This document shows positions 8,561-16,926 of a DNA stretch of 49,255 bases, piece by piece. The stretch lies in contig CALVKT010000023.1 in NCBI GenBank assembly GCA_944333055.1, positions 1 through 49,255 of the forward strand. Reading direction: 5' to 3'. The stretch comes from an uncultured Clostridia bacterium (lineage in GTDB: Bacteria > Bacillota > Clostridia > Christensenellales > Aristaeellaceae). Numbering within the stretch: the first letter of the stretch is position 1; every line of letters begins with the position of its first letter. A program made the position numbers and the translations under genes. The notes under the pieces are model-generated. The model was given only the letters and a program-made list of their open reading frames with translations. It did no database searches and had not been told where the DNA came from.

Positions 8561-10048
8561 ATGAAAAAGAAGTGGACGGCGCTGCTGACGGCCGCCTGCC
8601 TGTGTACGGCGGGCTGCGCGGCGGCGCAGACGGCCCGCGTGACGGCGGGCAGCATCGCGCGGACGGTATACGGCGCGGGCGAGATCCAGCCGGCGAGCCA
8701 GCCGGGCGTCTACGCGCAGATCGACGCCGAGGTGGTCGAGTGGTACGTCTCCGTGGGCGACGCGGTGCAGGCGGGCGACGTGCTCATGACGCTTGAAAAC
8801 GACGAGCTTGCCGAGACGGTCGCCCAGCTTGAATATGAGATTCAGCTCGCGCAGGAGGACGTGCTGGACACCGAAACGCACACGCAGTACAAGTACAAAC
8901 AGGCCACCTACGAGGACGGACGGCTGCGCTACGACGTGAACACGGGCGAACCGCTGATGGAGAAATACTCCGACGAGATCACCATCCGCGCGCCCAGCGA
9001 CGGCCGCGTGATGGCGGTGTACATTGAGCCGGGCGACGACGCGCTGGCGGAGTATCGGGAGCACGGCAGCGTCGTGATGCTCTCCACAGACGGGCGCATG
9101 AAGGTCGAACTCGACGGGATCGAGGGGATCGAACTGGCGTACGACCAGCAGGTGCGCGTGATCGGCGCGGACTTTGAGACGACCGGCCATGTCGTCAGCC
9201 TCGCGCGGCGCGGCACGCAGGTTGTCATTCAGGTGAACAGCGACGAATACCCGATGGACGCGCCCGTGACGGTCGAAACGATTGAGGGCGAGACGGTCGG
9301 CGAGGGCATTCTGGAGATCAACAAGCCGATGGCCGTATCGGCCTACGGCGGCACGGTCAAGGGACTGGCGTGGAACGTCGAGGTGGGCCAATATCTGGAG
9401 CGCTACGACGTGATCGCGCGCATCGACTGGGATGAAACGCCGCTGTACTACGACAACGACAAGGCGCTGCGCGAATTCGCCAAGGCGAAGACGGCGCTGG
9501 AGCAGGCGCGCGAGGATCAGGAGGCGCTGACCATCGTCGCCCCGTGCGACGGGCGCATCGCATCCATCGATGTAGAAGCGGGCGATTCGGTCTCCGCGGG
9601 CACACAGGTGATGTCCATCGTGGAGACGGACGCGGGCATGCAGCTGATTTTGCAGGTCGACGAGCTGGACATTCCGCTGGTTCAGGCGGGGCAGGCGGTG
9701 ACGCTCTCCGTCGATGCGCTGCCGGACGTGGCGCTGACCGGCACGGTCGAGAAGATCGCGCCGCTGGGCAACACGCAGACGAGCGTGACCACCTACGACG
9801 TGTACGTGACGCTGACCGGCGAGGTGGACAGCCGCGTGCTCGGCGGCATGAACGTCACCGGCGAGATCGTGATTGAAAGCGCGCAGAACGCGCTGCTGCT
9901 GCCCAGCGAAGCGCTGATCCTGGAGGACGGCGCGTGGTATGTGCAGACGCAGGACGGCGCGATGCGCGCCGTAGAGGTGGGCATCATGACGGACGCGCAG
10001 GTACAGATCGTCTCCGGCCTCTCCGAAGGCGACACGGTGGTGTACTGA
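8561..10048 (+). CDS. Second efflux adaptor (HlyD/MacA-like), lipoprotein-like
   Basis: 495 aa. The N-terminus MKKKWTALLTAACLCTAGC is a signal peptide ending in a lipobox-like TAGC, so this adaptor may be lipid-anchored, unlike the first one (4772), which has a membrane helix. Two lipoyl half-motifs (VVEWYVSVGDAVQAGDVL, ~60; APCDGRIASIDVEAGDSV, ~325) and a C-terminal beta-barrel region follow. It shares blocks with the first adaptor, for example NKPMAVSAYGGT here and NKPMAVSAFGGT there, and both end in GLSEGDxVxY, so the pair arose by duplication. It lacks the Gly-rich tail. An AGGGCTGACC ribosome binding site region lies 16 nt after the permease. Two adaptors might form a mixed ring or be used alternately (inference). 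Confidence 0.88.
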   Translation: MKKKWTALLTAACLCTAGCAAAQTARVTAGSIARTVYGAGEIQPASQPGVYAQIDAEVVEWYVSVGDAVQAGDVLMTLENDELAETVAQLEYEIQLAQEDVLDTETHTQYKYKQATYEDGRLRYDVNTGEPLMEKYSDEITIRAPSDGRVMAVYIEPGDDALAEYREHGSVVMLSTDGRMKVELDGIEGIELAYDQQVRVIGADFETTGHVVSLARRGTQVVIQVNSDEYPMDAPVTVETIEGETVGEGILEINKPMAVSAYGGTVKGLAWNVEVGQYLERYDVIARIDWDETPLYYDNDKALREFAKAKTALEQAREDQEALTIVAPCDGRIASIDVEAGDSVSAGTQVMSIVETDAGMQLILQVDELDIPLVQAGQAVTLSVDALPDVALTGTVEKIAPLGNTQTSVTTYDVYVTLTGEVDSRVLGGMNVTGEIVIESAQNALLLPSEALILEDGAWYVQTQDGAMRAVEVGIMTDAQVQIVSGLSEGDTVVY

Positions 10049-10051
10049 GCG

Positions 10052-10092
10052 AGACGGGCGAACGGATAGAAGGCGTTCGCCCGTCTTCTTTG
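10052..10092 (+). terminator. Inverted repeat terminator of the efflux operon
   Basis: A perfect 13-bp inverted repeat, AGACGGGCGAACG (10052-10064) and CGTTCGCCCGTCT (10074-10086), followed by only a short TCTTT. The stem is very strong but the U-tract is poor. Confidence 0.65.
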
Positions 10093-10125
10093 GGCGAAAA
10101 CGCGCATTTTATCGTCCGCTAAGGG

Positions 10126-10154
10126 TTGACAGCCGCGCGAAAAGGCGGTATAAT
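10126..10154 (+). promoter_or_regulatory. Consensus promoter of tRNA-Gly
   Basis: TTGACA (10126-10131), a 17-bp spacer, TATAAT (10149-10154): both hexamers are perfect, as expected for a stable RNA gene. The tRNA starts 20 nt downstream. Confidence 0.93.
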
Positions 10155-10174
10155 AAAATCCGTTCTTGAGCGAT

Positions 10175-10249
10175 GCGGTAGTAGCTCAGTGGTAGAGTGC
10201 CACCTTGCCAAGGTGGATGTCGCGAGTCCGAATCTCGTCTACCGCTCCA
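10175..10249 (+). tRNA. tRNA-Gly (anticodon GCC)
   Basis: The acceptor stem GCGGTAG pairs with CTACCGC. D-arm GCTCAGTGGTAGAGT, anticodon stem-loop CCACC-TTGCCAA-GGTGG with anticodon GCC, and T-arm GCGAG-TCCGAAT-CTCGT are all present. The discriminator T and CCA (10247-10249) are encoded in the gene. Confidence 0.97.
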
Positions 10250-10284
10250 GACCGGCCGGTGAAGCGATTCGCCGGTCTTTTTTT
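10250..10284 (+). terminator. Terminator of tRNA-Gly
   Basis: GACCGGC (10250-10256) pairs with GCCGGTC (10271-10277), followed by seven T residues. Confidence 0.9.
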
Positions 10285-10286
10285 GC

Positions 10287-10310
10287 GCAAAAAAGACCGG
10301 CATGAGCCGG
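10287..10310 (-). terminator. Terminator facing the minus-strand metallo-beta-lactamase gene
   Basis: Read on the minus strand: CCGGC, TCAT loop, GCCGG, TC and a T run. It lies just after the stop of the degraded gene at 10321 and back to back with the tRNA terminator. Confidence 0.8.
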
Positions 10311-10320
10311 TTTGTGGGGT

Positions 10321-11035
10321 TCATTCAAACGCTTCTACGAGCCAGACGCGTCCGTCCGTCGTCAGGCGCAGCGCCTGCGGGGCCGTGCGCACATAGGAGA
10401 TGCCCTGCCGCTTGAGCTGGGTGAGCCCGTCGGCGCTGCGCTGCCCGCAGGTGCAGATGGCCAACTCCGGGCTGGTCATCGCCAGAAAGCCGGGGCGCAG
10501 CGGCTCGTAGCCGTGGTGCGGGTATTTGAGGATGTCCGTCTTGAGGTCTGCGCCGCTCTCGGCATACAGATTCTGCGCCATCGCCTGGATGTCGCCAGCG
10601 CAGCGGGATGTTCGCCTCGCGCAGCGCGTCGTAGACCTTGAAGCGCACGGGATCGCCGGAGGGATGATCTTGCGGAAAGCCCGTCAGAAACGCGCCCGCC
10701 GGCACGTCTTTGAGCACGTGGTCAAAGACGCCGATGTGATCCGCGTCGGGATGGGAGTTGAGCGCATAGGTGAGCGTGCGCACGTCCAGCGCGTGCAGCA
10801 TCTGCTGCACGGCCCGCCACTGGTTGCCCGCGCAGTCGATGAGCAGCGTGTATGCGCCGTAGCGCACGAGCGCCGCGTCGCAGCCGTAGATGCTGGGGAA
10901 GTAGACCTCCAGCAGCCTGGCGTCCGGCGGAAAGGAGAAGGCGGTTTCCGGCGCGCTCACGCGGTTGACGACGGTCTGCGCCATGGCGGGCAGGGGAAGC
11001 AGCAGGAGAAGACAGAGCGCAAGAAATCTTTTCAT
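10321..11035 (-). pseudogene. Secreted metallo-beta-lactamase-fold protein (ComEC-like), deleted and frameshifted
   Basis: The first frame (from ATG 11035, with AGGAGA upstream) gives a signal peptide MKRFLALCLLLLLPLPAMAQ and a metallo-beta-lactamase core with the metal motif HPDADHIG, ending in sense near REANIPLR (about 10600). A second frame then resumes at AGDIQAMAQNLYAESG and carries the second metal-region motif KYPHHG to the stop at 10321. Related secreted proteins resembling the ComEC hydrolase domain have about 45-60 residues between these two points, ending in LTGDI; here they are missing and the frame changes, so an internal deletion is more likely than a single base error. The promoter is not obvious; the terminator is intact. 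Such proteins usually have nuclease-like or unknown hydrolase roles. As it stands the product would lack core strands. Confidence 0.75.
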
Positions 11036-11248
11036 GGGTGGCTCTCCTTTGAAGTATTGAAGCGTGATGGCTGCCGGGGCGGGCATGCGTCCATCAGACG
11101 CCTTTCGCCTTTGTGCAAAGACGGAAATGGCCACGGATGATTCTGCGCCGAGTCAATCAAAATGGCAGGAAAATGCAAAATGTGATCGAAGTACAAATAG
11201 ATGGCCCACGGCTGGCCGCACGAGAGGTTGATCAGAGGGGGAAACACG

Positions 11249-12229
11249 ATGGAGAAAATCAGGAAGAACGAGCTGCAAACCATGCGCGATAACTACCAGC
11301 AGGCGGCGCAGCGCAAGGAAAAGCTGTACATCCTGCTGGACATGCTGGAGACGCAGGAACTGGAGGAGGCGGAATACGAGCGCATCTGCGCGCAGGCGGA
11401 GCGGCAGATTCAGGAGCTCAAGGAAGAACGCGAGCAGATGATTCTCTACATGGCGGAGCAGTCCGTCTTCGTGGACGAGGCGGAGACGCGCCTCAGGGAG
11501 ATCATGCGCGTGACGAAAAAGCGCAAGCGCATCGTCAGCCCCGCGCCCACGAACGCGCAGATCGATGCGGCGGAAAAGAAGCTGCGCCACTTCGCGCAGG
11601 GCAAGTCGTTTTACAAGCTGTTCTGGGTGTTCTTCATCGGCTGCTTCGCGGGCGTCGTCGTGGAGCGGCTCTGGTGCTTCATCCGCACGGGCACGTATGA
11701 GCCGCGCGTCGGCCTGATCTACGGCCCGTTCAACCCGGTGTACGGCATCGGCGCGTGGGCGCTGACCATGGCGCTGTATCGCTTCCGCAACCGCTCGCGC
11801 CTGCTGTCCTTCCTGGGCGGCATGGTCATCGGCAGCGCGGTGGAATACGGCTGCTCGTTTTTGCAGGAGATGGTGACGGGCTCCGTCTCCTGGGATTACT
11901 CGAACCAGCCGTTCAACCTGCACGGGCGCATCTGCCTGCTGTATTCGGTGTACTGGGGCGTGCTGGGCGTGGTCTGGATCAAGGAGCTGTATCCGCGCAT
12001 GGCCAAGGCCATCCTCAAGATCCCCAACAAGGTCGGCATCCCGCTGACCAAGGCGCTGGTGGTGTTCATGGTGTTCAACTGCGTGATGTCCGGCCTGAGC
12101 GTGCTGCGCTGGGTCGAGCGGCGCGATGGGAAGCCGGCAAACAACGCCGTCGCGGCGTACTTTGACGAACACTACCCCAACGAGCGGATGGAATCCATTT
12201 ATTCCAACCTCGTCTTCACGGAGGAGTAG
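11249..12229 (+). CDS. CmpB-family membrane protein with N-terminal coiled coil
   Basis: 326 aa. Residues 1-~95 are strongly charged and heptad-like (repeated Glu, Gln, Arg, Leu), predicting a cytoplasmic coiled coil. From ~115 there are four to five membrane segments including FYKLFWVFFIGCFAGVVVER and GPFNPVYGIGAWAL, the conserved core of the 'putative ABC-transporter type IV' (CmpB) family. No ATPase gene is next to it, and the family's transport role is unproven. The ATG at 11249 has GAGGGGG upstream; an in-frame ATG at 11201 has no good ribosome binding site and would add a non-conserved leader. Flanked by the degraded minus-strand gene and a secreted SH3b gene. Confidence 0.8.
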   Translation: MEKIRKNELQTMRDNYQQAAQRKEKLYILLDMLETQELEEAEYERICAQAERQIQELKEEREQMILYMAEQSVFVDEAETRLREIMRVTKKRKRIVSPAPTNAQIDAAEKKLRHFAQGKSFYKLFWVFFIGCFAGVVVERLWCFIRTGTYEPRVGLIYGPFNPVYGIGAWALTMALYRFRNRSRLLSFLGGMVIGSAVEYGCSFLQEMVTGSVSWDYSNQPFNLHGRICLLYSVYWGVLGVVWIKELYPRMAKAILKIPNKVGIPLTKALVVFMVFNCVMSGLSVLRWVERRDGKPANNAVAAYFDEHYPNERMESIYSNLVFTEE

Positions 12230-12320
12230 AAAAAATTTCTCAAAATGGAAAGAATTTGAAAGAAATGGTCGATACGGTTCGTCACATATGATAGAATGAA
12301 TGACACAGGAGGGGAACAAT

Positions 12321-13127
12321 ATGAAACGGTTAATCGGACAAGTGGTCGCGCTGGCGGCGCTGATCCTGCTGGCGGCGGGCGCGGCGCTGGCCGACGACGA
12401 CGGTACGTGGGTGCACAGCCGGCAAAACGGATGGATTCAGCTGACCACGTATGCGAGCGAATACAACGGATACGAGGATGTGGACGGACTGGGCGGCGTG
12501 ACCTCGGCGGACGCGCACACGGTGAGCGTCATCAGCAAGAGCGCGAGCATCTGGTCAAAGGCCAGAACGGGCAGCAAGAAGCTGGGTTCCGCCTCGCATG
12601 GCGAGACGCTCACCTGCGTTGCGGATGGGGAGGGCGTCGTCCGCGAGGGCAGCTTCTATGCCGTGAAGCACAAGAAGCAGACCGGCTGGGTCAACGAGGA
12701 CTACGTCGTGCTCAACGACCTGACGATCACGCTGCTGGAGAGCAATGTGCCGGCCTACATCGCGCCGGACAGATCGTCCAAGAAGGTGGGCTCGCTCAGC
12801 AAGCTGACGTCCTATCGCGTGATCGGCTTTTATGACGACTTCTACATCGTGAACCTGCGCGGCGCGGCCGCCGCTTACATCCCCGTGGACGTGCTGCACC
12901 GGGATAACACATTTGACCGCTATTATCACGCGGGCCGTGGGATTGGCGAGGCGGTGACGGACGGCAAGGTGAAGCTGCGCACCGGCCCCGGCAAAGCATA
13001 CCCGGAGATCCGCACGCTCAAGTCCGGCACGCGCGTGCAGGTTCGGGATGTGCTGGACGGCTGGTATATGATCGAGGATGAAGGCGACTGGGCGTTCATC
13101 GCGCCGGAGGACCTCTCCGGCATCTGA
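12321..13127 (+). CDS. Secreted protein with SH3b repeats
   Basis: About 268 aa. The signal peptide (MKRLIGQVVALAALILLAAGAALA) is cleaved near residue 24. Three SH3b-like units follow: residues ~68-125 (SASIWSKARTGSKKLGS), ~130-195 (NVPAYIAPDRSSKKVGSL) and ~210-268 (VKLRTGPGKAYPEIRTLKSG). Bacterial SH3 domains usually bind cell-wall peptides; no catalytic domain is attached, so this may be a wall-binding or envelope-sensing protein (inference). The ATG at 12321 follows AGGAGGGG. The gene ends 3 nt before the convergent AEC transporter gene, leaving no room for an ordinary terminator. Two more SH3b proteins lie at 23757 and 24817. Confidence 0.82.
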   Translation: MKRLIGQVVALAALILLAAGAALADDDGTWVHSRQNGWIQLTTYASEYNGYEDVDGLGGVTSADAHTVSVISKSASIWSKARTGSKKLGSASHGETLTCVADGEGVVREGSFYAVKHKKQTGWVNEDYVVLNDLTITLLESNVPAYIAPDRSSKKVGSLSKLTSYRVIGFYDDFYIVNLRGAAAAYIPVDVLHRDNTFDRYYHAGRGIGEAVTDGKVKLRTGPGKAYPEIRTLKSGTRVQVRDVLDGWYMIEDEGDWAFIAPEDLSGI

Positions 13128-13130
13128 CCT

Positions 13131-14042
13131 TTACAGCAGCAGGCAGAGCAGCGGCAGCGTGATCAGGGAGAGCAGCGTGGAGGTAAACACGAGGCAGGAG
13201 GCGAACGGCGCGTCGCCGTCGTAGCGCGCGGCGAGGATGGCCGTCGTCGATCCGGCGGGCATGCCAGAGGCGAGCACCATCACGCCGCGCACGACCGGAT
13301 TGATGGGCAGCGCGCGCAGCACGGCATAGACGGCCAGCGGGATGAGCACGAGGCGCACGAGCGTGTACCACCACATCATGCGATCCCTCAAATCGATGTG
13401 GGTCGCGCCGGCGAGGATGCTGCCGATGGTGAGCATGGAGATGCAGGTGGTGCAGCCGCTTGCGCCGGAGAGCGCCGTTTGCACGGGCGCGGGCAGCGCG
13501 GGGTTCCCGGCGAGCATCAGCGCGAAGCCGATGTACACCGCCACGATGCACGGATGCGTGGCCAGCTTGCGCAAAACGCTGCGGCCGTCCGTGTGCGTGA
13601 AGAGCGACAGCCCGGCGGACCACATCACCACGCGCTGCGGGATCAGCATGACGGAGGCGAGCAGCGTGCCCATCGCGCCGTAGACGCCGCCGATGATGGG
13701 GATGCCCAGAAAGCCCGCATTGGAGCAGAGCGTGCCGTAGCGCAGGCAGGCCAGGCGCGACGGGCCGGCTCCGGGATAGAGAAAGCGGCTGACGAGCAGA
13801 TAAAACGCCTGCACGCCCAGGGAGACGGCGAGCATCACGGCGCAGGCGGCGAGCAGATCGCCGCTCAGATCGATCTGGAACGAGCAGACGATGTTGCACG
13901 GCAGGATGAAGTCGATCAGCAGATCGGAGAGCGATTTGCGCCCGGCGGGCGAGATCGCGCCCGCTTTCGCGAGCACAAAGCCCGCCAGAATGAACAGGAA
14001 GAGCTGCATTTGCAGCGTGGCCATCGTTTCAAAGGAAGACAT
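13131..14042 (-). CDS. AEC (auxin efflux carrier) family transporter
   Basis: About 303 aa with some ten hydrophobic segments and the AEC layout of two five-helix halves. Conserved blocks include LYGTLCSNAGFLGIPI-like RYGTLCSNAGFLGIPII (~residues 105-120) and, in the second half, GMPAGSTTAILAARYDGD (~265-282), where the unwound Asn/Pro crossovers sit. Bacterial members export or import small organic acids such as malate or malonate; the substrate is not predictable here. Start at 14042 (GAGGTGA ribosome binding site). A good promoter lies at 14091-14119 on the same strand. It converges on the SH3b gene. Confidence 0.88.
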   Translation of the reverse strand: MSSFETMATLQMQLFLFILAGFVLAKAGAISPAGRKSLSDLLIDFILPCNIVCSFQIDLSGDLLAACAVMLAVSLGVQAFYLLVSRFLYPGAGPSRLACLRYGTLCSNAGFLGIPIIGGVYGAMGTLLASVMLIPQRVVMWSAGLSLFTHTDGRSVLRKLATHPCIVAVYIGFALMLAGNPALPAPVQTALSGASGCTTCISMLTIGSILAGATHIDLRDRMMWWYTLVRLVLIPLAVYAVLRALPINPVVRGVMVLASGMPAGSTTAILAARYDGDAPFASCLVFTSTLLSLITLPLLCLLL

Positions 14043-14090
14043 CGCAGTCACCTCGCACAGCGCCGCAAGGGGCGCGCCATTACGCCCTCC

Positions 14091-14119
14091 ATTGTAGCGC
14101 CGCGCGCAAGCGCTGTCAA
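14091..14119 (-). promoter_or_regulatory. Promoter of the AEC transporter gene
   Basis: On the minus strand: TTGACA (14119-14114), 17 bp, TACAAT (14096-14091). Confidence 0.85.
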
Positions 14120-14169
14120 GAAAGGGGCGAAGCCGCCCGATCGGCCTTCGCCGGACAGGAGGAGAGATC

Positions 14170-15825
14170 ATGCTCAGAAGGATTATTCTGCTCATGGCAG
14201 CGCTGCTGCTGGTCGTCGCGCCGGTCGCGCAGGCGAGCGAGCCGACGCTCTGCGTGTGCCGCGCGGACGGCGTGGGCGAGGCGGTATGCATGTGGGAGAA
14301 GAGCGACGGCAAGTGGTATCTCTTTTTGCCGGCGTACATGCGCGATCAGCCGCTGACGCTCACCTATGACGGCGTGCGCTGCGTGTATCTGGGCGACATG
14401 CCGCTGGAAAGCGGCACGGTGACGGATTCGATCAGGGACGGCGCGTGCCTGACGCTGGGCGAGGGCGGCAGTCAGGTGCAGGTCATGGCGAGCGAGAACC
14501 TGCCCGCCGTGCACCTGACGACGGCCTCCGGCAGCCTGGAGCACATTCACGCCCGAAAGGGCAACGAGGAGACGGGCACGGTGTGCATCGTCACCGCCGG
14601 GGGCGAGACGGACTATGCGGGCGCGCTGGCGAGCGTCAAGGGGCACGGCAACGCGACGTTCGTCTATGAAAAGAAGTCCTACCAGATCAAGCTGGAGGAC
14701 AAGGCGCCGCTGCTGGGGATGAACGACGGCAAGCGCTACGTGCTGCTGGCCAACCAGCACGAGAATTCGCTGATGCGCAACCGGATCACGTTCAATCTGG
14801 CGCGTGCGCTGGACCTGACCTATACGCCGGAGTGCGTCAGCGTGGACCTGTACGTCAACGGCGAATACCGCGGCAGCTATCTGCTGTGCGACAAAGTCAC
14901 CATCGCATCGGGCAGCGTGGACATCACCGAGAGCGAGGATGCCATCGAGCTGGCCAACGAGGCGTACATCGAGCGGGGCGGCGAGCCGGAGCCTTACGGC
15001 AGGCAGACCTACGAGCCGGGCACGCACAAGGGCGTAAGCTGGCCACGGGAGCCGGAGGACGTGAGCGGCGGATTTCTCTTTGAGCTGGAGTATCAGGAGC
15101 GCTACAAGGACGAGACGAGCGGCGTGGTGACGAAACGGGGACAGCCGGTCGTCGTCAAGGAGCCGGAGGAGATGAGCCGGGCGCAGGGCGAATACGTGGC
15201 GGCGCTGCTGAACAGTTTTGAGCGCGCCATCTTCGCGGAGGACGGCATCGATCCCCAGACGAGCAGGCACTACACGGAGATCGCGGACTTTGATTCGCTG
15301 GTGCGCAAGTACATGCTTGAGGAGGTCTGCAAGAACTACGACGGCAACAAGAGCAGCCAGTACTTCTTCAAGGACAGCGACGTCGTCGATCCCATGCTCT
15401 ACGCCGGGCCGGCGTGGGACTATGACAGCGCGTGGGGCAACTATGCCCGCGAGGAGAATCTGAGTGCGGCCAGCCCGTCGGGCCTGAGCGTGGCGAACAT
15501 GGGCTATTCGTACTCCTGGTGGCCCGCGCTCTACGAGCAGGCGGATTTCCGGCAGGAGGTCAGCCGCGTCTATGACGCCCAGCTTCGCCCGCTGCTGGAG
15601 GCGCTGCTGGGCACGCGCACGGATGCGCGTATCCAGCCGATTGACGCCTGTGCCCAGGAGCTGGAGGCGTCGGCGCAGATGAACTTCACCCGCTGGCGTG
15701 TGCTCAACCACAGGACGCGCGCCGTCAAGACCGGCGCGACGTATGCGGAGAACATCGAGTATCTGCGCGAATGGATCGAGGCGCGCATGGCGTTTCTCGA
15801 CAGCCAGTGGCTGTCGCAGCCCTGA
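14170..15825 (+). CDS. CotH-family kinase-like secreted protein
   Basis: 551 aa. A signal peptide (MLRRIILLMAALLLVVAPVAQA) precedes a beta-rich N-terminal part. The CotH kinase domain spans roughly residues 115-500: VKGHGNATFVYEKKSYQIKL (~156-176), LLANQHENSLMRNRI, DLYVNGEYRGSYLL (~228-241) and the metal/catalytic block AGPAWDYDSAWGN (~416-428). CotH proteins are atypical kinases that phosphorylate spore-coat proteins in Bacillus; secreted homologues in Clostridia often have unknown substrates. The ATG follows ACAGGAGGAGAG. A hairpin (14126-14152) lies in its leader next to the divergent AEC promoter. It has its own terminator, so it is probably monocistronic. Confidence 0.9.
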   Translation: MLRRIILLMAALLLVVAPVAQASEPTLCVCRADGVGEAVCMWEKSDGKWYLFLPAYMRDQPLTLTYDGVRCVYLGDMPLESGTVTDSIRDGACLTLGEGGSQVQVMASENLPAVHLTTASGSLEHIHARKGNEETGTVCIVTAGGETDYAGALASVKGHGNATFVYEKKSYQIKLEDKAPLLGMNDGKRYVLLANQHENSLMRNRITFNLARALDLTYTPECVSVDLYVNGEYRGSYLLCDKVTIASGSVDITESEDAIELANEAYIERGGEPEPYGRQTYEPGTHKGVSWPREPEDVSGGFLFELEYQERYKDETSGVVTKRGQPVVVKEPEEMSRAQGEYVAALLNSFERAIFAEDGIDPQTSRHYTEIADFDSLVRKYMLEEVCKNYDGNKSSQYFFKDSDVVDPMLYAGPAWDYDSAWGNYAREENLSAASPSGLSVANMGYSYSWWPALYEQADFRQEVSRVYDAQLRPLLEALLGTRTDARIQPIDACAQELEASAQMNFTRWRVLNHRTRAVKTGATYAENIEYLREWIEARMAFLDSQWLSQP

Positions 15826-15851
15826 AGCGTTTTCACCCGATATAACAGAAT

Positions 15852-15888
15852 TTCCCAATGAAACGTACAGTTTCTTGGGAATTTTTTT
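15852..15888 (+). terminator. Terminator after cotH-like gene
   Basis: TTCCCAA-(T)-GAAAC (15852-15864), loop GTACA region, GTTTC-TTGGGAA (15870-15881), then seven T residues. Confidence 0.92.
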
Positions 15889-15917
15889 ATTTTTTTCTCG
15901 GAATCAATCTTCCTCGC

Positions 15918-15946
15918 TTGTATCCGCATGGAGTTTATTCTATAAT
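15918..15946 (+). promoter_or_regulatory. Promoter of the response-regulator-like gene
   Basis: TTGTAT (15918-15923), 17 bp, perfect TATAAT (15941-15946). Confidence 0.85.
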
Positions 15947-16011
15947 AGAGACCGTCCCTTTGTTCAGAAATGAGAATTCGTTTGACGCGCCCAACCGGCG
16001 CAGGAGGAGAC

Positions 16012-16815
16012 ATGTACAAGTTGCTTCTGGTTTCCGACAAGGAAGAAGTGCGCGCGCTGTACGAGCAGTTTTCCGAGTGGGAAAATCTGGGGTTTGAGCG
16101 TCCGGCGGTGGCCTCCAGCGCACAGGAGGGCATCTCACTGCTCGAAGGCGAGCGGTTTGACGCCGTTTCCTCGCTGCTCTCCGTCAGTGAAGGCAAGCAG
16201 TTTTTCTCGTATCTGTCCCGGCGCCCGGAGATGATGGGCATGGAGACCGCGCGCGATGAGGCGCGCCTTCGCCGGGAGATCAGCAGCGCCCGGCGCGCGC
16301 TGTCCTCCAGAGACGCGCAGCGCCAGACCGAGCGGGTGGACGACCTCACCCGCGTGATGCAGGATGAGTTCTTCCGCGACCTGCTGCGCGGCGCGGCCTT
16401 TGATGAAGCCCACATCGACGAGCGCATGCGCTCCCTGAAGATGTGCGCCGTGTCCGCCGCGCGGCCCGTGGCCATGTCCTCATTCCGCCTGCCGCAGGGC
16501 GATTACTTCCTGGCCGAAGTCTGGCGCTACGGGCGCGACCGGCTGGAAAACGCGCTGCGCAACATCTTTGAAGCCTGCGACCGGCACATGTATTACGTGC
16601 TGCTGATCATCAACCCGCACCACATGCGCCTGTTGGGCCTGCCCTGCGAGGACATGGAGGGGCAGGCGGTCTACGATCAGATGGCGTCGCACCTGGCGCG
16701 CTGCCGGCAGTGCCTGGAGGAGTACTTCGAGCTCACGCTGGACATCAAGCGCATCGTCGGCTACGACAGCCTCTACGCGCTGGGCCGGGAGAACAGCCTG
16801 CGCGTCGCGCACTGA
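16012..16815 (+). CDS. Response-regulator-like protein without output domain
   Basis: 267 aa. The first ~75 residues (MYKLLLVSDKEEVRALYEQF ... SAQEGISLLEGERFDAV) follow the pattern of a YesN-type receiver domain, but where FDxIxTDIxMP should stand the sequence is FDAVSSLLSVSEG, so the phospho-acceptor Asp is absent and the domain looks shortened. A charged helical stretch (~95-125) and a region starting QDEFFRDLLRGAAF (~131) match the linker part of AraC-type response regulators. The protein stops where the AraC DNA-binding domain would begin; a strong terminator follows at once. It has a strong promoter and a good Shine-Dalgarno (GGAGGAG), so it is probably expressed. It may act by protein-protein contact (inference). 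No partner histidine kinase is nearby. Confidence 0.65.
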   Translation: MYKLLLVSDKEEVRALYEQFSEWENLGFERPAVASSAQEGISLLEGERFDAVSSLLSVSEGKQFFSYLSRRPEMMGMETARDEARLRREISSARRALSSRDAQRQTERVDDLTRVMQDEFFRDLLRGAAFDEAHIDERMRSLKMCAVSAARPVAMSSFRLPQGDYFLAEVWRYGRDRLENALRNIFEACDRHMYYVLLIINPHHMRLLGLPCEDMEGQAVYDQMASHLARCRQCLEEYFELTLDIKRIVGYDSLYALGRENSLRVAH

Positions 16816-16845
16816 ACCGAGGTCTGAGACGACCTCGGTTTTTTT
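16816..16845 (+). terminator. Terminator after regulator-like gene
   Basis: ACCGAGGTC (16816-16824 region), loop TGAGAC, GACCTCGGT (to 16839), then a T run. Confidence 0.93.
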
Positions 16846-16926
16846 ATGCCCGCGCATCGCCGGGCGCGTGCGCATGATCGCGTCCGCCGCGCATATCCTC
16901 TCCCAAGGGGAGCATGGAAAGGGGGC

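Noticed and set aside
12250-12300. Promoter for the SH3b gene at 12321
   Set aside because: TATGAT and TAGAAT are present but no -35 box is at a suitable distance.
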